Shown: one piece after another, positions 1 to 8,475 of the stretch | Position numbering within the stretch: the first letter of the stretch is position 1 | Layout: every line of letters begins with the position of its first letter | Assembly: GCF_013055795.1 (NCBI RefSeq) | Contig: NZ_JABETO010000008.1 | Coordinates: forward strand, 102,344 to 166,343 | From: Streptomyces sp. I05A-00742 | GTDB taxonomy: Bacteria > Actinomycetota > Actinomycetes > Streptomycetales > Streptomycetaceae | Length of the DNA: 64,000 nucleotides | Reading direction: 5' to 3' | Program-made: the position numbers and the translations under genes | The notes under the pieces: generated by a model | Databases searched by the model: none | Told to the model about the DNA's origin: nothing | What the model saw: the letters and a program-made list of their open reading frames with translations, nothing else

Positions 1-1038
1 GCGGTGCGGCCAGTGCGGGTCGCGCAGCAGCTCGCGGCCGAGCAGGACGGCGTCGGCCTGTCCGGAGGCGAGGATCTCCTCGGCCTGCCGCGGCTCGGTG
101 ATCAGGCCGACGGCGCCGACCGGCATCTTGGTCTGCGCCCGCACCGCGGCCGCGTAGGGCACCTGGTAGCCGGGGCCTGTGGCAATCCGGGCGTCGGGGG
201 CGATGCCGCCGGAGGAGACGTCGAGCAGGTCCACGCCGTGCTCCGTGAGCTCCTCGGCCAGGCGGACGGTGTCCTCGCCGGTCCAGCCCTGGCGGTTGTC
301 GTCCGGGTTCTCGGCGGACAGCCAGTCGGTGGCGGAGGTGCGGAAGAAGACGGGCAGTTCGTCGGGCCACACGGCGCGCACGGCGTCGACGACCTCGAGG
401 GCGAAGCGCGCACGGCGCTCGAAGCTGCCGCCGTAGGCGTCGGTGCGGTGGTTGCTGTGCGGCGAGAGGAAGGAGTTGATGAGGAAGCCGTGGGCGCCGT
501 GGACCTCGGCGACCTTGAAGCCGGCTTCCAGGGCGCGCTCGGCGGCCTCGGCGAACTTCCGTACCAGCGCCTGGACCTCGTCGACGGTCAGCTCGTGCGG
601 GACGGGGAAGTCACCGTAGGCCACGGCGCTGGGGCCGACGGTCGGCCAGCCGTGCTCCTCGGCGCCGACCGGGCCGCCGCCCTTCCAGGGCGCGGCGGAC
701 GAGCCCTTGCGCCCGGAGTGGGCGAGCTGGATCGCCGGGACCACGTCGTGGTCCTCCAGGAAGCGGGTGACCCGCTTCAGCGCCTCCATCTGCGTGTCGT
801 TCCACAGGCCCAGGCAGCCGGGGGTGATGCGGCCCTCGGGGGCCACCGCGGTGGCCTCCAGCAGGATCAGGCCGGCGCCGCCCGCGGCTCGGGAGAAGAG
901 GTGACCGAGGTGCCAGTCGTTGACGACACCCCTCTGCGGCCCGACCGGGTCGGCCTGGTACTGGCACATCGGGGCCATCCAGGCGCGGTTGGGGATCGTC
1001 AGCCCGCGCAGGGTCAGCGGCGAGAAGAGCATGCTCAT
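1..1038 (-). CDS. NADH:flavin oxidoreductase, YqjM/old yellow enzyme family (3' end cut by window)
   Basis: FMN-dependent ene-reductase of the YqjM class, which reduces the C=C bond of enones using NAD(P)H. The protein begins MSMLFSPLTLRG and carries the family motif APMCQY; the Cys is the usual redox-sensing residue of YqjM. The HGAHGFLINSFLSP block and the YGGSFERRARF block are textbook OYE. The start at 1038 has GGAG seven bases upstream. The gene continues past base 1, so about the last 20-30 residues are missing. It lies 94 bp downstream of galE on the same strand, with no obvious functional link. The physiological substrate cannot be read from the sequence. Confidence 0.9.
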   Translation of the reverse strand, partial: MSMLFSPLTLRGLTIPNRAWMAPMCQYQADPVGPQRGVVNDWHLGHLFSRAAGGAGLILLEATAVAPEGRITPGCLGLWNDTQMEALKRVTRFLEDHDVVPAIQLAHSGRKGSSAAPWKGGGPVGAEEHGWPTVGPSAVAYGDFPVPHELTVDEVQALVRKFAEAAERALEAGFKVAEVHGAHGFLINSFLSPHSNHRTDAYGGSFERRARFALEVVDAVRAVWPDELPVFFRTSATDWLSAENPDDNRQGWTGEDTVRLAEELTEHGVDLLDVSSGGIAPDARIATGPGYQVPYAAAVRAQTKMPVGAVGLITEPRQAEEILASGQADAVLLGRELLRDPHWPHR

Positions 1039-1132
1039 GAAAGATCTCCGGAAGGAAGAAGACTCGAAGAAAGCTTTGAAAGAAGTGAAGTGGGATGACC
1101 GGTGGGGCGGTCGGGGCGGAAGAGTGGGGAAC

Positions 1133-2179
1133 TCACGCCCCGGCCGCGGGCCGGGTCCCTTTGTCGCGCCGGGCTTCGCTGTCGCACCGGGCCTCGTTGT
1201 CGCGCCGGGCTTCGGGGTGCCGCAGGCACCATCCCGCCCAGGCGGAGGCGACCATCTCGCGGACGCCGTGCCGGGCCTGCCAGCCCAGCTCCCGCTCGAT
1301 GGGCGAGGCGTCGGCGACCACCCGCGCCGGGTCGCCCGGCCGGCGGTCGGTGACGACGGGCTCGATGGCGTGACCGGTCACCTCGGTGATGACGTCGATC
1401 AGCTCGCGGACCGAAAGTCCTTCGCCGCGGCCCACGTTGTAGGTGCGGGCCACACCCTGCCGCTCGCGCAGATGGCGGGTGGCGGCCAGGTGGGCGGAGG
1501 CGATGTCGGCCACGTGGATGTAGTCACGGACACAGGTGCCGTCCGGGGTCGGGTAGTCGTCGCCGAAGATCACCGGGGCCTGGCCGGCGGTGAGCTTCTC
1601 GAAGACCATGGGCACCAGGTTGAGGACCCGCTCGTCGGCGAGGCGGGGTTCGGCCGCGCCGGCGACGTTGAAGTACCGCAGGTTGACGAAGTCCACCCCG
1701 TCGGCGCGGTGCGCCGCCGCGGCCAGCCACTCGCCGACCAGTTTCGTCTGCCCGTAGGGGCTGATCGGCGCACAGCCGGTGGCCTCGGTGACCAGGTCGT
1801 CGTCGACCATGCCGTAGACGGAGGCGCTGGAGGAGTACACCAGCTTGCGCACCCCCGCGTCCTTCATGGCCGCGAGGAGCATCCGGAAGCCCTCGACGTT
1901 CTGGTGGTAGTGCAGCAGCGGCAGTTCGACGGACTCGCCGACCTGTGTCCGGGCGACGAGGTTGACCACGCCCTCCACCGGGAACCGGCGGAAGACGTCG
2001 GCCAGCACCCCGGCGTCGAGGACGCTGCCCTCGACCAGGGGGACCCCGTCCGGGACGGCGTCCCGGGACCCGGTCGAGAGGTCGTCCACCACGACGACCC
2101 GCTCACCGGCCTCCTGCATGGCCCTGACGACGTGTCCGCCGATGAATCCGGCACCGCCGGCTATGAGCCAGTACGACAT
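1133..2179 (-). CDS. galE: UDP-glucose 4-epimerase GalE
   Basis: Interconverts UDP-glucose and UDP-galactose with bound NAD (Leloir pathway, cell-wall and exopolysaccharide precursors). The Rossmann motif GGAGFIGG is at residues 8-15, the catalytic Ser is in YSSSASVYG (about 116-123), and the Tyr/Lys pair is in YGQTK (142-146). At 348 residues it is slightly longer than usual. The extra length is a charged tail of three six-residue repeats (EARRDN, EARCDS, EARRDK) encoded by an 18-bp DNA repeat. The tail follows the normal C-terminal block (ASAWAGWCLRHP) and is not part of the fold. mgsA lies 64 bp upstream on the same strand, so the two may be cotranscribed. Confidence 0.93.
   Translation of the reverse strand: MSYWLIAGGAGFIGGHVVRAMQEAGERVVVVDDLSTGSRDAVPDGVPLVEGSVLDAGVLADVFRRFPVEGVVNLVARTQVGESVELPLLHYHQNVEGFRMLLAAMKDAGVRKLVYSSSASVYGMVDDDLVTEATGCAPISPYGQTKLVGEWLAAAAHRADGVDFVNLRYFNVAGAAEPRLADERVLNLVPMVFEKLTAGQAPVIFGDDYPTPDGTCVRDYIHVADIASAHLAATRHLRERQGVARTYNVGRGEGLSVRELIDVITEVTGHAIEPVVTDRRPGDPARVVADASPIERELGWQARHGVREMVASAWAGWCLRHPEARRDNEARCDSEARRDKGTRPAAGA
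1150..1216. repeat. 18-bp degenerate tandem repeat inside the 3' end of galE
   Basis: Three near-identical copies of an 18-bp unit (consensus tgtcgcgccgggcttcgt on the plus strand, with one or two substitutions per copy) lie head to tail. The unit length is a multiple of three, so copies add six residues each to the GalE tail without breaking the frame. This looks like slippage expansion at the end of a coding region. Confidence 0.75.
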
Positions 2180-2243
2180 GTTCCATTCCCTTCGTTCTGC
2201 GGCCGGACCCGTTCCGGGGCCCGGTCCCGCGTCCGCCGCGCGC

Positions 2244-2702
2244 TCACGCGATGTCGACCTCCGCCAGCACCGGCCTGCCGATGCTCGCGCAAATGTCGGC
2301 CAGCAGCAGGTCGGCCGAGGCCGGGTTGGGCGCGGTCGGCACGTCGTGCACCACGGCCAGCCGGTTCAGCGCCCTGACATCGCAGTCGTGGGGTTGCGGT
2401 CGCAACGGATCGGTGAAGAACACGAGCAGTGCGATGCGGTCTTCGACGATCATCGCGCCGATCTGCTGGTCGCCGCCCATCGGGCCGCTCGCTACCCGCC
2501 GCACGGTGAGACCGAGCCGCTCGGCGAGCAGGTCGCCGGTGGTCCGGGTGGACACCAGACGGCAGCCCCGCAGCAGTTCGCGGTGGCGTTCCGCCCAGGC
2601 GAGCAGGTCGCCCTTCTTGGCGTCGTGGGCCACCAAGGCCACGACGTCCGGGGCGCCTTGCGGTTCGTTCCCGCCCGTACGCCTGCCCCCGTTTGAGTGC
2701 AC
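2244..2702 (-). CDS. mgsA: Methylglyoxal synthase
   Basis: Converts dihydroxyacetone phosphate to methylglyoxal and phosphate, a bypass of lower glycolysis used when phosphate is short. The match to E. coli MgsA runs through the whole fold: ALVAHDAKK near the N-terminus, the phosphate-binding STRTTGDL, the catalytic-Asp block SGPMGGDQQIGA (Asp about residue 78), LVFFTDPL, PHDCDVRAL, and the ending NPASADLLL. I chose the GTG at 2702 (152 residues, family size) because GGGGGAG lies ten bases upstream. ATG codons at 2723 and 2762 have weaker sites and would add unrelated residues. It lies directly upstream of galE and divergent from the MmyB-type regulator at 2947. Confidence 0.88.
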   Translation of the reverse strand: MHSNGGRRTGGNEPQGAPDVVALVAHDAKKGDLLAWAERHRELLRGCRLVSTRTTGDLLAERLGLTVRRVASGPMGGDQQIGAMIVEDRIALLVFFTDPLRPQPHDCDVRALNRLAVVHDVPTAPNPASADLLLADICASIGRPVLAEVDIA

Positions 2703-2946
2703 AGAAATTCCGCTCCCCCGCATTCGAAAGTTTTCTGTTGAATAAATGCAGACGGCAGCCATTTCGGGAGGCAAGCCCCCGGCGCCGCCGGCCGAACCCA
2801 GCATGCACCAAACGGACCATCACTTTCAGTCGTGGTTCTACGGCTTGGGTTCCGAGGACCGGACCGCTGTCGTACCCCCCTGTTAAGATCACGGAGACGG
2901 AGGGGATCGCTTTACCTCTCCGCGAGAGTCAACGGGGGCACAGAAA

Positions 2947-3930
2947 ATGCACGCCATTAGCGCGCGATCCGCGGAAACGACACCGACAACATCCCGGGAC
3001 GGGTCCGCACCTCCGGTGCGCCGGGAGGCCGACGAATCGCTGAACCGCCTTCTGCGGGCCTGGCGGAGCCGCGTCGTCCGGCGCGACGTCAGAGGGCTCC
3101 AGCCCGGCCTGGCCGGCCGGAACGGGCGTCGCAGCGCGGCAACAGGACTGTCACAGGCGGAAGTTGCCCGGCTGGCCGGCGCCAGCGAGGGGTGGTACCG
3201 CTCGCTGGAGCGCGGGACGCGCCAGGACTTCTCCGACGCCTTTCTGCTGCGCGTCGCGGAAGTCCTGCAACTCAGCAGGGCCGAGACACTCACCCTCTTC
3301 CACGGCGTCGCGGGACGCCGGCCGCCGGCCGACCCCGATGAACCGCGCGCCGAAATCGCGTCCGACCTCCAAGAACTCCTGGAGCACCAGAGCCCTTATC
3401 CCGCCTATATATCCGATGGCACCTGGAATATCGTCGCGGTGAATTCCGCCATGACCGAATGGTTCCCGTGGTCGGAAAAGAGTGACGCCAATCTCATGCG
3501 CTGGGCGCTCCTGGCTCCCGAGGCACGGGAGCAGTTGCTCGACTGGGAGGACAACTTCGCGCGCGTCTATCTGGCGATGCTGCGGCTCGCCCACAGCCGC
3601 CAGCCGGGAAACCCGGCCCTCCAGGCCCTCACCGACGAGATCCTCGCCGGCGACGCGGTGTGCCGCCGCCTCTGGGAGACCGAGACCACGGTCGAGGAGC
3701 ACCGCTCCGGTCACCGTTTCCGCCTCCGCCTGCCGTGCCACGGCAACCGGGAGATCGGTGTGACGAGCCATGTGCTGCGGCCCATCCAGTGCCCCGAGTC
3801 CCGGCTCGTCGTCCTCACCGGGGCCGACACGGCCCACCACGGCAGGGCCCGCGCCGCCGTCCGCGAGGGCCGCCACGGGGCGGAGCGGGGGCCGGGCGCA
3901 CGCCTCGGCCGGGCGCACCCGGCTCGATAG
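2947..3930 (+). CDS. XRE-family regulator with MmyB-like ligand-binding domain
   Basis: Cytoplasmic DNA-binding protein. A helix-turn-helix of the XRE type sits at about residues 66-115 (GLSQAEVARLAGASEGWYRSLERG). It is followed by the MmyB/MltR PAS-like domain (about 140-300), which in solved members binds a fatty-acid-like ligand. Signature blocks are YISDGTWNIVAVN, EWFPW, and the closing region with HRFRLRLPCHG. Such regulators usually control a neighbouring divergent oxidoreductase or SDR gene; here the divergent neighbour is mgsA, 244 bp away, so the target is uncertain. The start is preceded by a weak gggggc site. The last 40 residues are Arg/Ala-rich and probably disordered. Confidence 0.85.
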   Translation: MHAISARSAETTPTTSRDGSAPPVRREADESLNRLLRAWRSRVVRRDVRGLQPGLAGRNGRRSAATGLSQAEVARLAGASEGWYRSLERGTRQDFSDAFLLRVAEVLQLSRAETLTLFHGVAGRRPPADPDEPRAEIASDLQELLEHQSPYPAYISDGTWNIVAVNSAMTEWFPWSEKSDANLMRWALLAPEAREQLLDWEDNFARVYLAMLRLAHSRQPGNPALQALTDEILAGDAVCRRLWETETTVEEHRSGHRFRLRLPCHGNREIGVTSHVLRPIQCPESRLVVLTGADTAHHGRARAAVREGRHGAERGPGARLGRAHPAR

Positions 3931-4048
3931 CAGAAGCATCTCCAGCAAACGCGTCGGCGCGAGGGGCACCGGCGGACGGGCGTGACGCGAACCGCCCTGC
4001 GGGCGACGGGATTTCGCCGGCCGGGCGGGGCGGCGCGGCCTTGTACCG

Positions 4049-4633
4049 TCACGGCAGGGGCGGCGCCGGTGGTCGGACCAGCAGGAGCCGGGCCGCCAGG
4101 AGGAGGCCGATCACCGTACCGGCCTCCGTCACCACTCCGGACCCCACCGCGCCGACCGCCTCGTCCAGCGGCATCCAGCGCACGGCCATCCCGGCCTCGG
4201 TCGGGTCCCTCCGGACGCTCCCCCGGCGCAGGGCGGTGCCGAGGTAGAGGTGGGTCACGGCCGACGTCCGGCTCGGAAGCGGGTGGAAGACGCCCAACGG
4301 CCGCAGCGCGCCGGGACGCCAGCCCGTCTCCTCCTCGCACTCCCGCGACGCCGCCTCCTCGGGCTCCTCCCCCGCGGCCACACCCCCGCCCGGTACGTGC
4401 AGGAGCCTCCGGCCCAGCGGGGCGAAGGCGTCCTCGACCAGGGCCACCCGTCCCCCGTCGTCGACGGCGACGACACGGGCGCCGTCCGCGAGCGTGAGCC
4501 GTTCGTACGTCCCCTCCGCGCCGTCCGGCTGCACGACGCGGTCGCGGTGCAGCGTCAGATGCTCCCCGCGGTACAGGACCTCCGAACCCAGCCGGTCCCA
4601 CCCGCGGCGCACTTCCTGGATGTCGTCGGCCAT
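4049..4633 (-). CDS. Nudix hydrolase, ADP-ribose pyrophosphatase-like
   Basis: Hydrolyses a nucleoside diphosphate linked to another moiety, probably ADP-ribose or an ADP-sugar. The Nudix box is complete: GGGVAAGEEPEEAASRECEE then ETGW, matching G-x5-E-x7-REUxEExGU. Upstream blocks typical of ADPRase-like members are present (LTLHRDRVVQPDG, ERLTLADGARVVAVDDGGRVALVEDAFAP). The ATG at 4633 has GGGGAAG eight bases upstream; a GTG three codons earlier is less likely. It converges on the MmyB-type regulator, with 118 bp between the stops. Confidence 0.88.
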   Translation of the reverse strand: MADDIQEVRRGWDRLGSEVLYRGEHLTLHRDRVVQPDGAEGTYERLTLADGARVVAVDDGGRVALVEDAFAPLGRRLLHVPGGGVAAGEEPEEAASRECEEETGWRPGALRPLGVFHPLPSRTSAVTHLYLGTALRRGSVRRDPTEAGMAVRWMPLDEAVGAVGSGVVTEAGTVIGLLLAARLLLVRPPAPPLP

Positions 4634-4785
4634 TCCCCGCACTTCCCCGTGACCCCGCTCGGCGACCTGCCGCCCTGAGAACGACCGGGCCGGTACGGGG
4701 TTCCGCCACCGGAAGGCGGGGCTTGTCCCGGGAAGCGCTACGGGATAGACCTGCTCTGCGACCCGAGCGAACAGGAGTACGGCCA

Positions 4786-5295
4786 GTGATCCCCGACGAG
4801 CGCACCGCCCCGCCCACCGCCGGCGACGAGCGGGAGACCCTGCGGGCCTACCTGGACTACCACCGCGCGACGTTGGCCAGGAAGTGCGCCGGACTCACCG
4901 ACGAGGAGTTGCGCCGGCGCTCGTCACCTCCGTCGGCCCTGACGCTCCTCGGACTGGTCCGTCATATGGCGGAGGTGGAACGCACCTGGTTCCGGCGGGT
5001 GTTCGAGGACAACACGGTTCCCCTGGTCTGGTCCGACGGGGCCGACTTCCAGGCGGCGTACGACGCGAGCGCGTCGACCCGGGCGGAGGCCTTCGCCGCC
5101 TGGGAGGCCGAGGTCGCGGTCTCGCGGCGCGTCGAACGCGCGGCGGATTCCCTTGACATGACGGGCTACCAGCCGCGCTGGGAGAAGGAGGTCTCCCTGC
5201 GGATGGTGATGGTGCACGTCCTCCTGGAGTACGCCCGCCACAACGGCCACGCGGACCTCCTGCGGGAGGCGGTCGACGGGGAAGTGGGCGCCTGA
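4786..5295 (+). CDS. DinB-like/DUF664 four-helix-bundle protein
   Basis: Small protein of the DinB/mycothiol-dependent-isomerase superfamily (DUF664). These are metal-binding four-helix bundles thought to act in thiol-dependent detoxification or transfer. Family blocks visible are LRAYLDYHRATLARKCAGLTDEELRR, LVRHMAEVERTWFRRVF, and the C-terminal HVLLEYARHNGHADLLRE, which carries the conserved His residues. The GTG start at 4786 has AGGAG eight bases upstream. An S1-domain gene starts 8 bp after its stop, so the two are probably cotranscribed. The exact reaction is unknown. Confidence 0.85.
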   Translation: MIPDERTAPPTAGDERETLRAYLDYHRATLARKCAGLTDEELRRRSSPPSALTLLGLVRHMAEVERTWFRRVFEDNTVPLVWSDGADFQAAYDASASTRAEAFAAWEAEVAVSRRVERAADSLDMTGYQPRWEKEVSLRMVMVHVLLEYARHNGHADLLREAVDGEVGA

Positions 5296-5303
5296 ACCGC
5301 GAC

Positions 5304-5852
5304 ATGACCACCCCGCCCCTCTCACCGGCGCTGCGGGCCTTCCTGGCCACGGTCGTTCCCGGCGAGCGCCGGACCGGCGCGGTCACCGCGGTCGAGGGCT
5401 TCGGCGTCCTCGTCGACCTCGACGGCGCCCCCGAGCCCTCGGTGGGCTTCATCCCGCCGACCGAGGTCTCCTGGTCGTGGATCTCCTCCTGCCACGAGGT
5501 CGTGACGCGCGGCATGCGCGTGACGGCGGAGGTCCTCGCGGTGGACACAGTGACGCGCGGGCAGGTCGTGCTGTCCTTGTGCGCCCTGCGCCCCAACCCG
5601 TGGGTGGCGTGGGCCGACGAGGTCGGCCGTGTCCTGCGGGGCCGCGTCACGCAGGTCTTCCCGTTCGGGGTGGGCGTCGGCCTGGAGGACGGAGTCGGCG
5701 GTCTGGTCCATGCCCCCGCACCGGCGCGGGCGGGTGACGGGTTCGGCGTCCGTATCGGTGATGAGATGACCGTGCGGATCACGGAGGTGGACGTGCGGCG
5801 CCGTCGCATCGGCCTTGTGCCGGCGCCCCGCCCGGGGATCACCACGGCGTAA
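5304..5852 (+). CDS. Two-S1-domain RNA-binding protein
   Basis: 182-residue cytoplasmic protein with two OB-fold S1 repeats. The first is at about 20-90 (RRTGAVTAVEGFGVLVDLDG, then GMRVTAEVLAVDTVTRGQVVLSL). The second is at about 105-175 (LRGRVTQVFPFGVGVGLEDGVGGLVHAP, then IGDEMTVRITEVDVRRRRIGLV). S1 repeats bind single-stranded RNA, so a role in translation or RNA turnover is likely but not specified. It follows the DinB-like gene by 8 bp. Confidence 0.82.
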   Translation: MTTPPLSPALRAFLATVVPGERRTGAVTAVEGFGVLVDLDGAPEPSVGFIPPTEVSWSWISSCHEVVTRGMRVTAEVLAVDTVTRGQVVLSLCALRPNPWVAWADEVGRVLRGRVTQVFPFGVGVGLEDGVGGLVHAPAPARAGDGFGVRIGDEMTVRITEVDVRRRRIGLVPAPRPGITTA

Positions 5853-5935
5853 CATCCCCATCCCCCGCCCCGTTTACCGGGCCGTCGAACGGCAACGCGT
5901 GCCTCGTCCGCACTTTCCGGCCATGAGGAGGCACC

Positions 5936-6274
5936 GTGGCGGCGTCCGACAAGGTGAGCACCGAGCTGTGGGACGAGTTCCACACGGCTGTGAACATGAC
6001 ATCACGCGAGCTTCAGGACTGGCTGAACGTCCAGGCCGCGGGCGAGCGGGCCGAGGAGTTCCCCGACCGGGCCGGGCCGCCCACCGGGCGCCAGGTCCTC
6101 GACATCCTCGCCAAGCGGCGCACCGACCTGACCGAGGAGGACGCACGGGTCATGCGCCGTGTCCGTGACATCGTCCGCTCCCAGCGGAGCCCGGACCGGG
6201 AACCGGCGGCCGGGGGGACGCAGTGGCGACACGGCCTGATGAACATCGGCCACGACCCCCTCAAACCGTCCTGA
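5936..6274 (+). CDS. DUF3140 family protein
   Basis: 112-residue acidic/basic helical protein with the DUF3140 signature ELWDEFHTAVNMTSRELQDWL, followed by a histone-like or DNA-associated stretch (RQVLDILAKRRTDLTEEDARVMRRVRDIV) and the ending HGLMNIGHDP. Members are widespread in actinobacteria and often sit near stress genes. The function is not established. GTG start at 5936 after a GAGG site. Confidence 0.85.
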   Translation: MAASDKVSTELWDEFHTAVNMTSRELQDWLNVQAAGERAEEFPDRAGPPTGRQVLDILAKRRTDLTEEDARVMRRVRDIVRSQRSPDREPAAGGTQWRHGLMNIGHDPLKPS

Positions 6275-6426
6275 GCACGGCCGCCCCCGGCCGCCGGGCT
6301 CCACGGGGTGCACGTGGGGGCCTATCGGCCGAGACTGGAGGCCGGGGGCCGCGTGCGCGCGGCCGGACAGGCGGCGTCCCGCCTCTCTCCGTACCCCGAT
6401 CTCCCGAAGCGAAGGGCAGCCCTGAC

Positions 6427-6618
6427 ATGACCGCCAAGCATCACAGGACGAAGGCCAAGGCCGACCGGACGAAGGGCCGGCTGAAGGAGACCCTGGGCCG
6501 GATGACCGGCGACCGGCACACCCAGTCGGAGGGCCGCCTCCAGAAGGCCAAGGGCGAGCTCCACGACGCGGTGGCGAAGGCCCGGCACGCGGCGGAGAAG
6601 AAGCACAAGGGCAGGTGA
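6427..6618 (+). CDS. CsbD family stress protein
   Basis: 63-residue, highly charged, Lys-rich protein with the CsbD repeat pattern (KADRTKGRLKETLGRMTGD, then EGRLQKAKGELHDAV). In Bacillus csbD is in the general-stress regulon, and in Streptomyces such genes are often sigma-B-like targets. Its biochemical role is unknown. It sits just after DUF3140, another stress-type small protein. The start ATG at 6427 lies behind a GAAGGGC stretch. Confidence 0.85.
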   Translation: MTAKHHRTKAKADRTKGRLKETLGRMTGDRHTQSEGRLQKAKGELHDAVAKARHAAEKKHKGR

Positions 6619-6764
6619 CAGGAGCCCGACCGGGACCGGGCGACGCGGCGCGATCGAGCCGTTGCTCCGGACCGGCGGCCCCGGCGGGGCAGGCCCGGCG
6701 GGATAGGTGAGGCGGGCGGCGGGGACCGGCCGCGCGTCGTCGCCGGGCCCTGCCCGGAGCGCCA

Positions 6765-7058
6765 CGCGTCACCGTCCTGCCGCGGGCCGATATCACCCCG
6801 GACTCCTGGCACGAGGTGCTGGCCCGAGGCGGCCGGTCCCCGCGGGGGGGTGTTCCTGCTGGAGGCCGACCCGCCCGCGGAGCCGGAAGCGGCGATGGCC
6901 CTGGCCGCCTCGCCCACGAGGAACCGCGCCTCCTCACGCCGCGACCGCAACCGGTCCTCACAGCTGTAGGTGAGGGAGGGGTCCAGCCACTGCTGGAAGA
7001 ACGCGACGGGCAGATCGTAGCGCTGTTCGAGAGCCTCCGAGGAAGCACCTGCGTACAT
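6765..7058. pseudogene. Decayed region: start of a cyclopropane-fatty-acid synthase plus an opposite-strand coding remnant
   Basis: No intact gene lies between 6619 and 7189. On the minus strand from 7058 down to about 6948, a reading frame begins MYAGASSEALEQRYDL and runs to FFQQWLDPSLTYSC. This is the conserved N-terminal block of SAM-dependent cyclopropane-fatty-acyl-phospholipid synthases (YDLxxxFFxxWLDPxxTYSC). After TYSC the similarity stops, and the methyltransferase domain is absent. On the plus strand, 6765-6966 holds a frame-disrupted remnant (ending GVFLLEADPPAEPEAAMALAA) that I cannot assign. Both look like relics. Confidence 0.5.
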
Positions 7059-7189
7059 GGGCCGGCCGACTCCTCTCCGTCCGCTCCATCGGTCCTCGCG
7101 CCACTGGCGAGCGGCTGCCCATTCCCTCGAACACCTACGGCGCGCAGCGGGGGCCGCGAGGGGACATCAGGTGATGTGGGTGAACCCGC

Positions 7190-7837
7190 TCAGGCGGCCA
7201 GCCGGCCGGCTATCTCCTCGGCGGTGAGCACCAGGGCGAACCCCTTGCGCAGCACGGCGAGTTCCGGTTCCTGCCGGGACTCGTCGTCGGTGGCCGTGAC
7301 ATCGGATCCGAACACGACTTTGTAGCCGCGCTCGTAGGCCTGCCGGGCGGTGGTGCCGCAGCAGTAGTTGGTGAGCGTCCCGGTGACGACGACGGTGTCC
7401 CGGCCGAGGTTGCGGAGCATCGTGTCGAGCGGGGTGTCGTAGAACGCGCCGTAGGACGGCTTGCGGATCACGGCCTCGTCGGGGCGCCGCCCCAGCGGCT
7501 CCCACACCTCGGCGGGCCCCGGCCGGCGCCAGTCGGTGGCGGCGTGCGGGAGGTACCGGAGGGCGTGCGGCCGGTCGAGGCCGAGGTGGGTGTCGTCGAA
7601 GATCGTCCAGATCACCGGGACCGAGGCGGCCCGGCAGGCCGTCACCAGCCGCCGCAGCCGCGGCGCCATCCGGGTCGCCTCCGGCACCCAGTAGGGGCTC
7701 CAGCCGGGGCGGACGAATTCGTCCTGCATGTCGATGACCAGGAGCGCCGTGCGCTCCGCCCGTACGTCGAAGGACGCGCGGCCGTGTGCGTAGGCGTCGC
7801 GTGCCCGCGCGGTCACCCATTCCTCGGTGTAGGCCAT
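7190..7837 (-). CDS. Isochorismatase-family cysteine hydrolase
   Basis: Alpha/beta hydrolase of the isochorismatase/nicotinamidase fold. The triad is visible: Asp in LLVIDMQDEF, Lys in VIRKPSYGAFYDT, and Cys in VTGTLTNYCCGTTAR (the TNxCCxxTAR signature). Substrate is not predictable; isochorismate, nicotinamide, biuret and N-carbamoyl compounds are all used by relatives. I prefer the ATG at 7837 because GGGAGGGGGAG precedes it; an upstream ATG at 7858 lacks a spaced site. It is divergent from a PadR regulator 65 bp away, which probably controls it. Confidence 0.87.
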   Translation of the reverse strand: MAYTEEWVTARARDAYAHGRASFDVRAERTALLVIDMQDEFVRPGWSPYWVPEATRMAPRLRRLVTACRAASVPVIWTIFDDTHLGLDRPHALRYLPHAATDWRRPGPAEVWEPLGRRPDEAVIRKPSYGAFYDTPLDTMLRNLGRDTVVVTGTLTNYCCGTTARQAYERGYKVVFGSDVTATDDESRQEPELAVLRKGFALVLTAEEIAGRLAA

Positions 7838-7866
7838 CCCGCTCCCCCTCCCGTTCATACCTCGCT

Positions 7867-7880
7867 TCGAGGTACCTCGA
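7867..7880. promoter_or_regulatory. Perfect 14-bp palindrome, probable PadR operator
   Basis: TCGAGGTACCTCGA is a perfect palindrome in the 65-bp gap between the divergent isochorismatase and padR genes. It is flanked by further partial copies of the half site (CCTCG and CGAGG on the left, TCGA on the right). The position overlaps where both promoters must lie, so it is a good candidate for PadR autoregulation and control of the hydrolase. Confidence 0.6.
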
Positions 7881-7902
7881 TTCGATGTGCGAGACTAGCA
7901 CC

Positions 7903-8415
7903 ATGCTGGAGCTCGCGATCCTGGGATTCCTGGCCGACGGGCCGCTGCACGGTTACCAACTGCGGCGCCGGCTGGCCCACTTGTCCGGCCACACCCGCCC
8001 GGTGAGCGACGGCAGCCTCTACCCGGCCATCAACCGCCTGGTCAAGGCGGGCCTGCTGGCCCGGCGGACGGAACCGGGCACATCGGCCGCCCGGCGGCAC
8101 ACCCTGAGCCTGACCGCCTCCGGCCGCACCGAGCTGCTGCACCGGCTCCGGCACCCCGGCGACCTGGACATCAGCGACAGCACCCGCTTCTTCACGGTCC
8201 TGGCCTTCCTGTCCCTGCTGCCCGACACCAGCGACCAGCACGCCGTACTGCGCCGCCGGCTGGACTTCCTGGAGCAGCCCACCAGTTTCTTCCACGACGG
8301 CGACCGACCTCTGAGCGCCGAGGAGACCGAAGACCCGTACCGGCGCGGCATGCTCACCATCGCCCGCGCCACCAGCCGCGCGGAACGCGCGTGGCTGCGG
8401 GAGACCCTCGGCTGA
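7903..8415 (+). CDS. PadR-family transcriptional regulator
   Basis: 170-residue regulator. The N-terminal winged helix begins MLELAILGFLADGPLHGYQLRRRL and continues SDGSLYPAINRLVKAGLLAR, the PadR hallmark. A C-terminal helical dimerisation region (about 90-170) follows. No ribosome binding site precedes the ATG at 7903, so the mRNA may be leaderless or start very close to it. It is divergent from the isochorismatase gene with a palindrome between them. PadR proteins are usually repressors that respond to small aromatic or lipophilic molecules. Confidence 0.88.
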   Translation: MLELAILGFLADGPLHGYQLRRRLAHLSGHTRPVSDGSLYPAINRLVKAGLLARRTEPGTSAARRHTLSLTASGRTELLHRLRHPGDLDISDSTRFFTVLAFLSLLPDTSDQHAVLRRRLDFLEQPTSFFHDGDRPLSAEETEDPYRRGMLTIARATSRAERAWLRETLG

Positions 8416-8431
8416 GGCCGCCGCGCAGGCA

Positions 8432-8450
8432 GCCGGGTACCTTCCCCGGC
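8432..8450. terminator. Possible bidirectional terminator hairpin
   Basis: A six-base perfect stem, GCCGGG and CCCGGC with a seven-base loop, lies between the convergent padR and NACHT genes. No T tract follows, so the assignment rests on position and stem only. Confidence 0.4.
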
Positions 8451-8475
8451 GAGGAGCGGGCGCGGCTCACAGGAC

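Noticed and set aside
1150..1216. Possible CRISPR-like or satellite repeat
   Set aside because: Units are contiguous, 18 bp, in frame with galE and without spacers.
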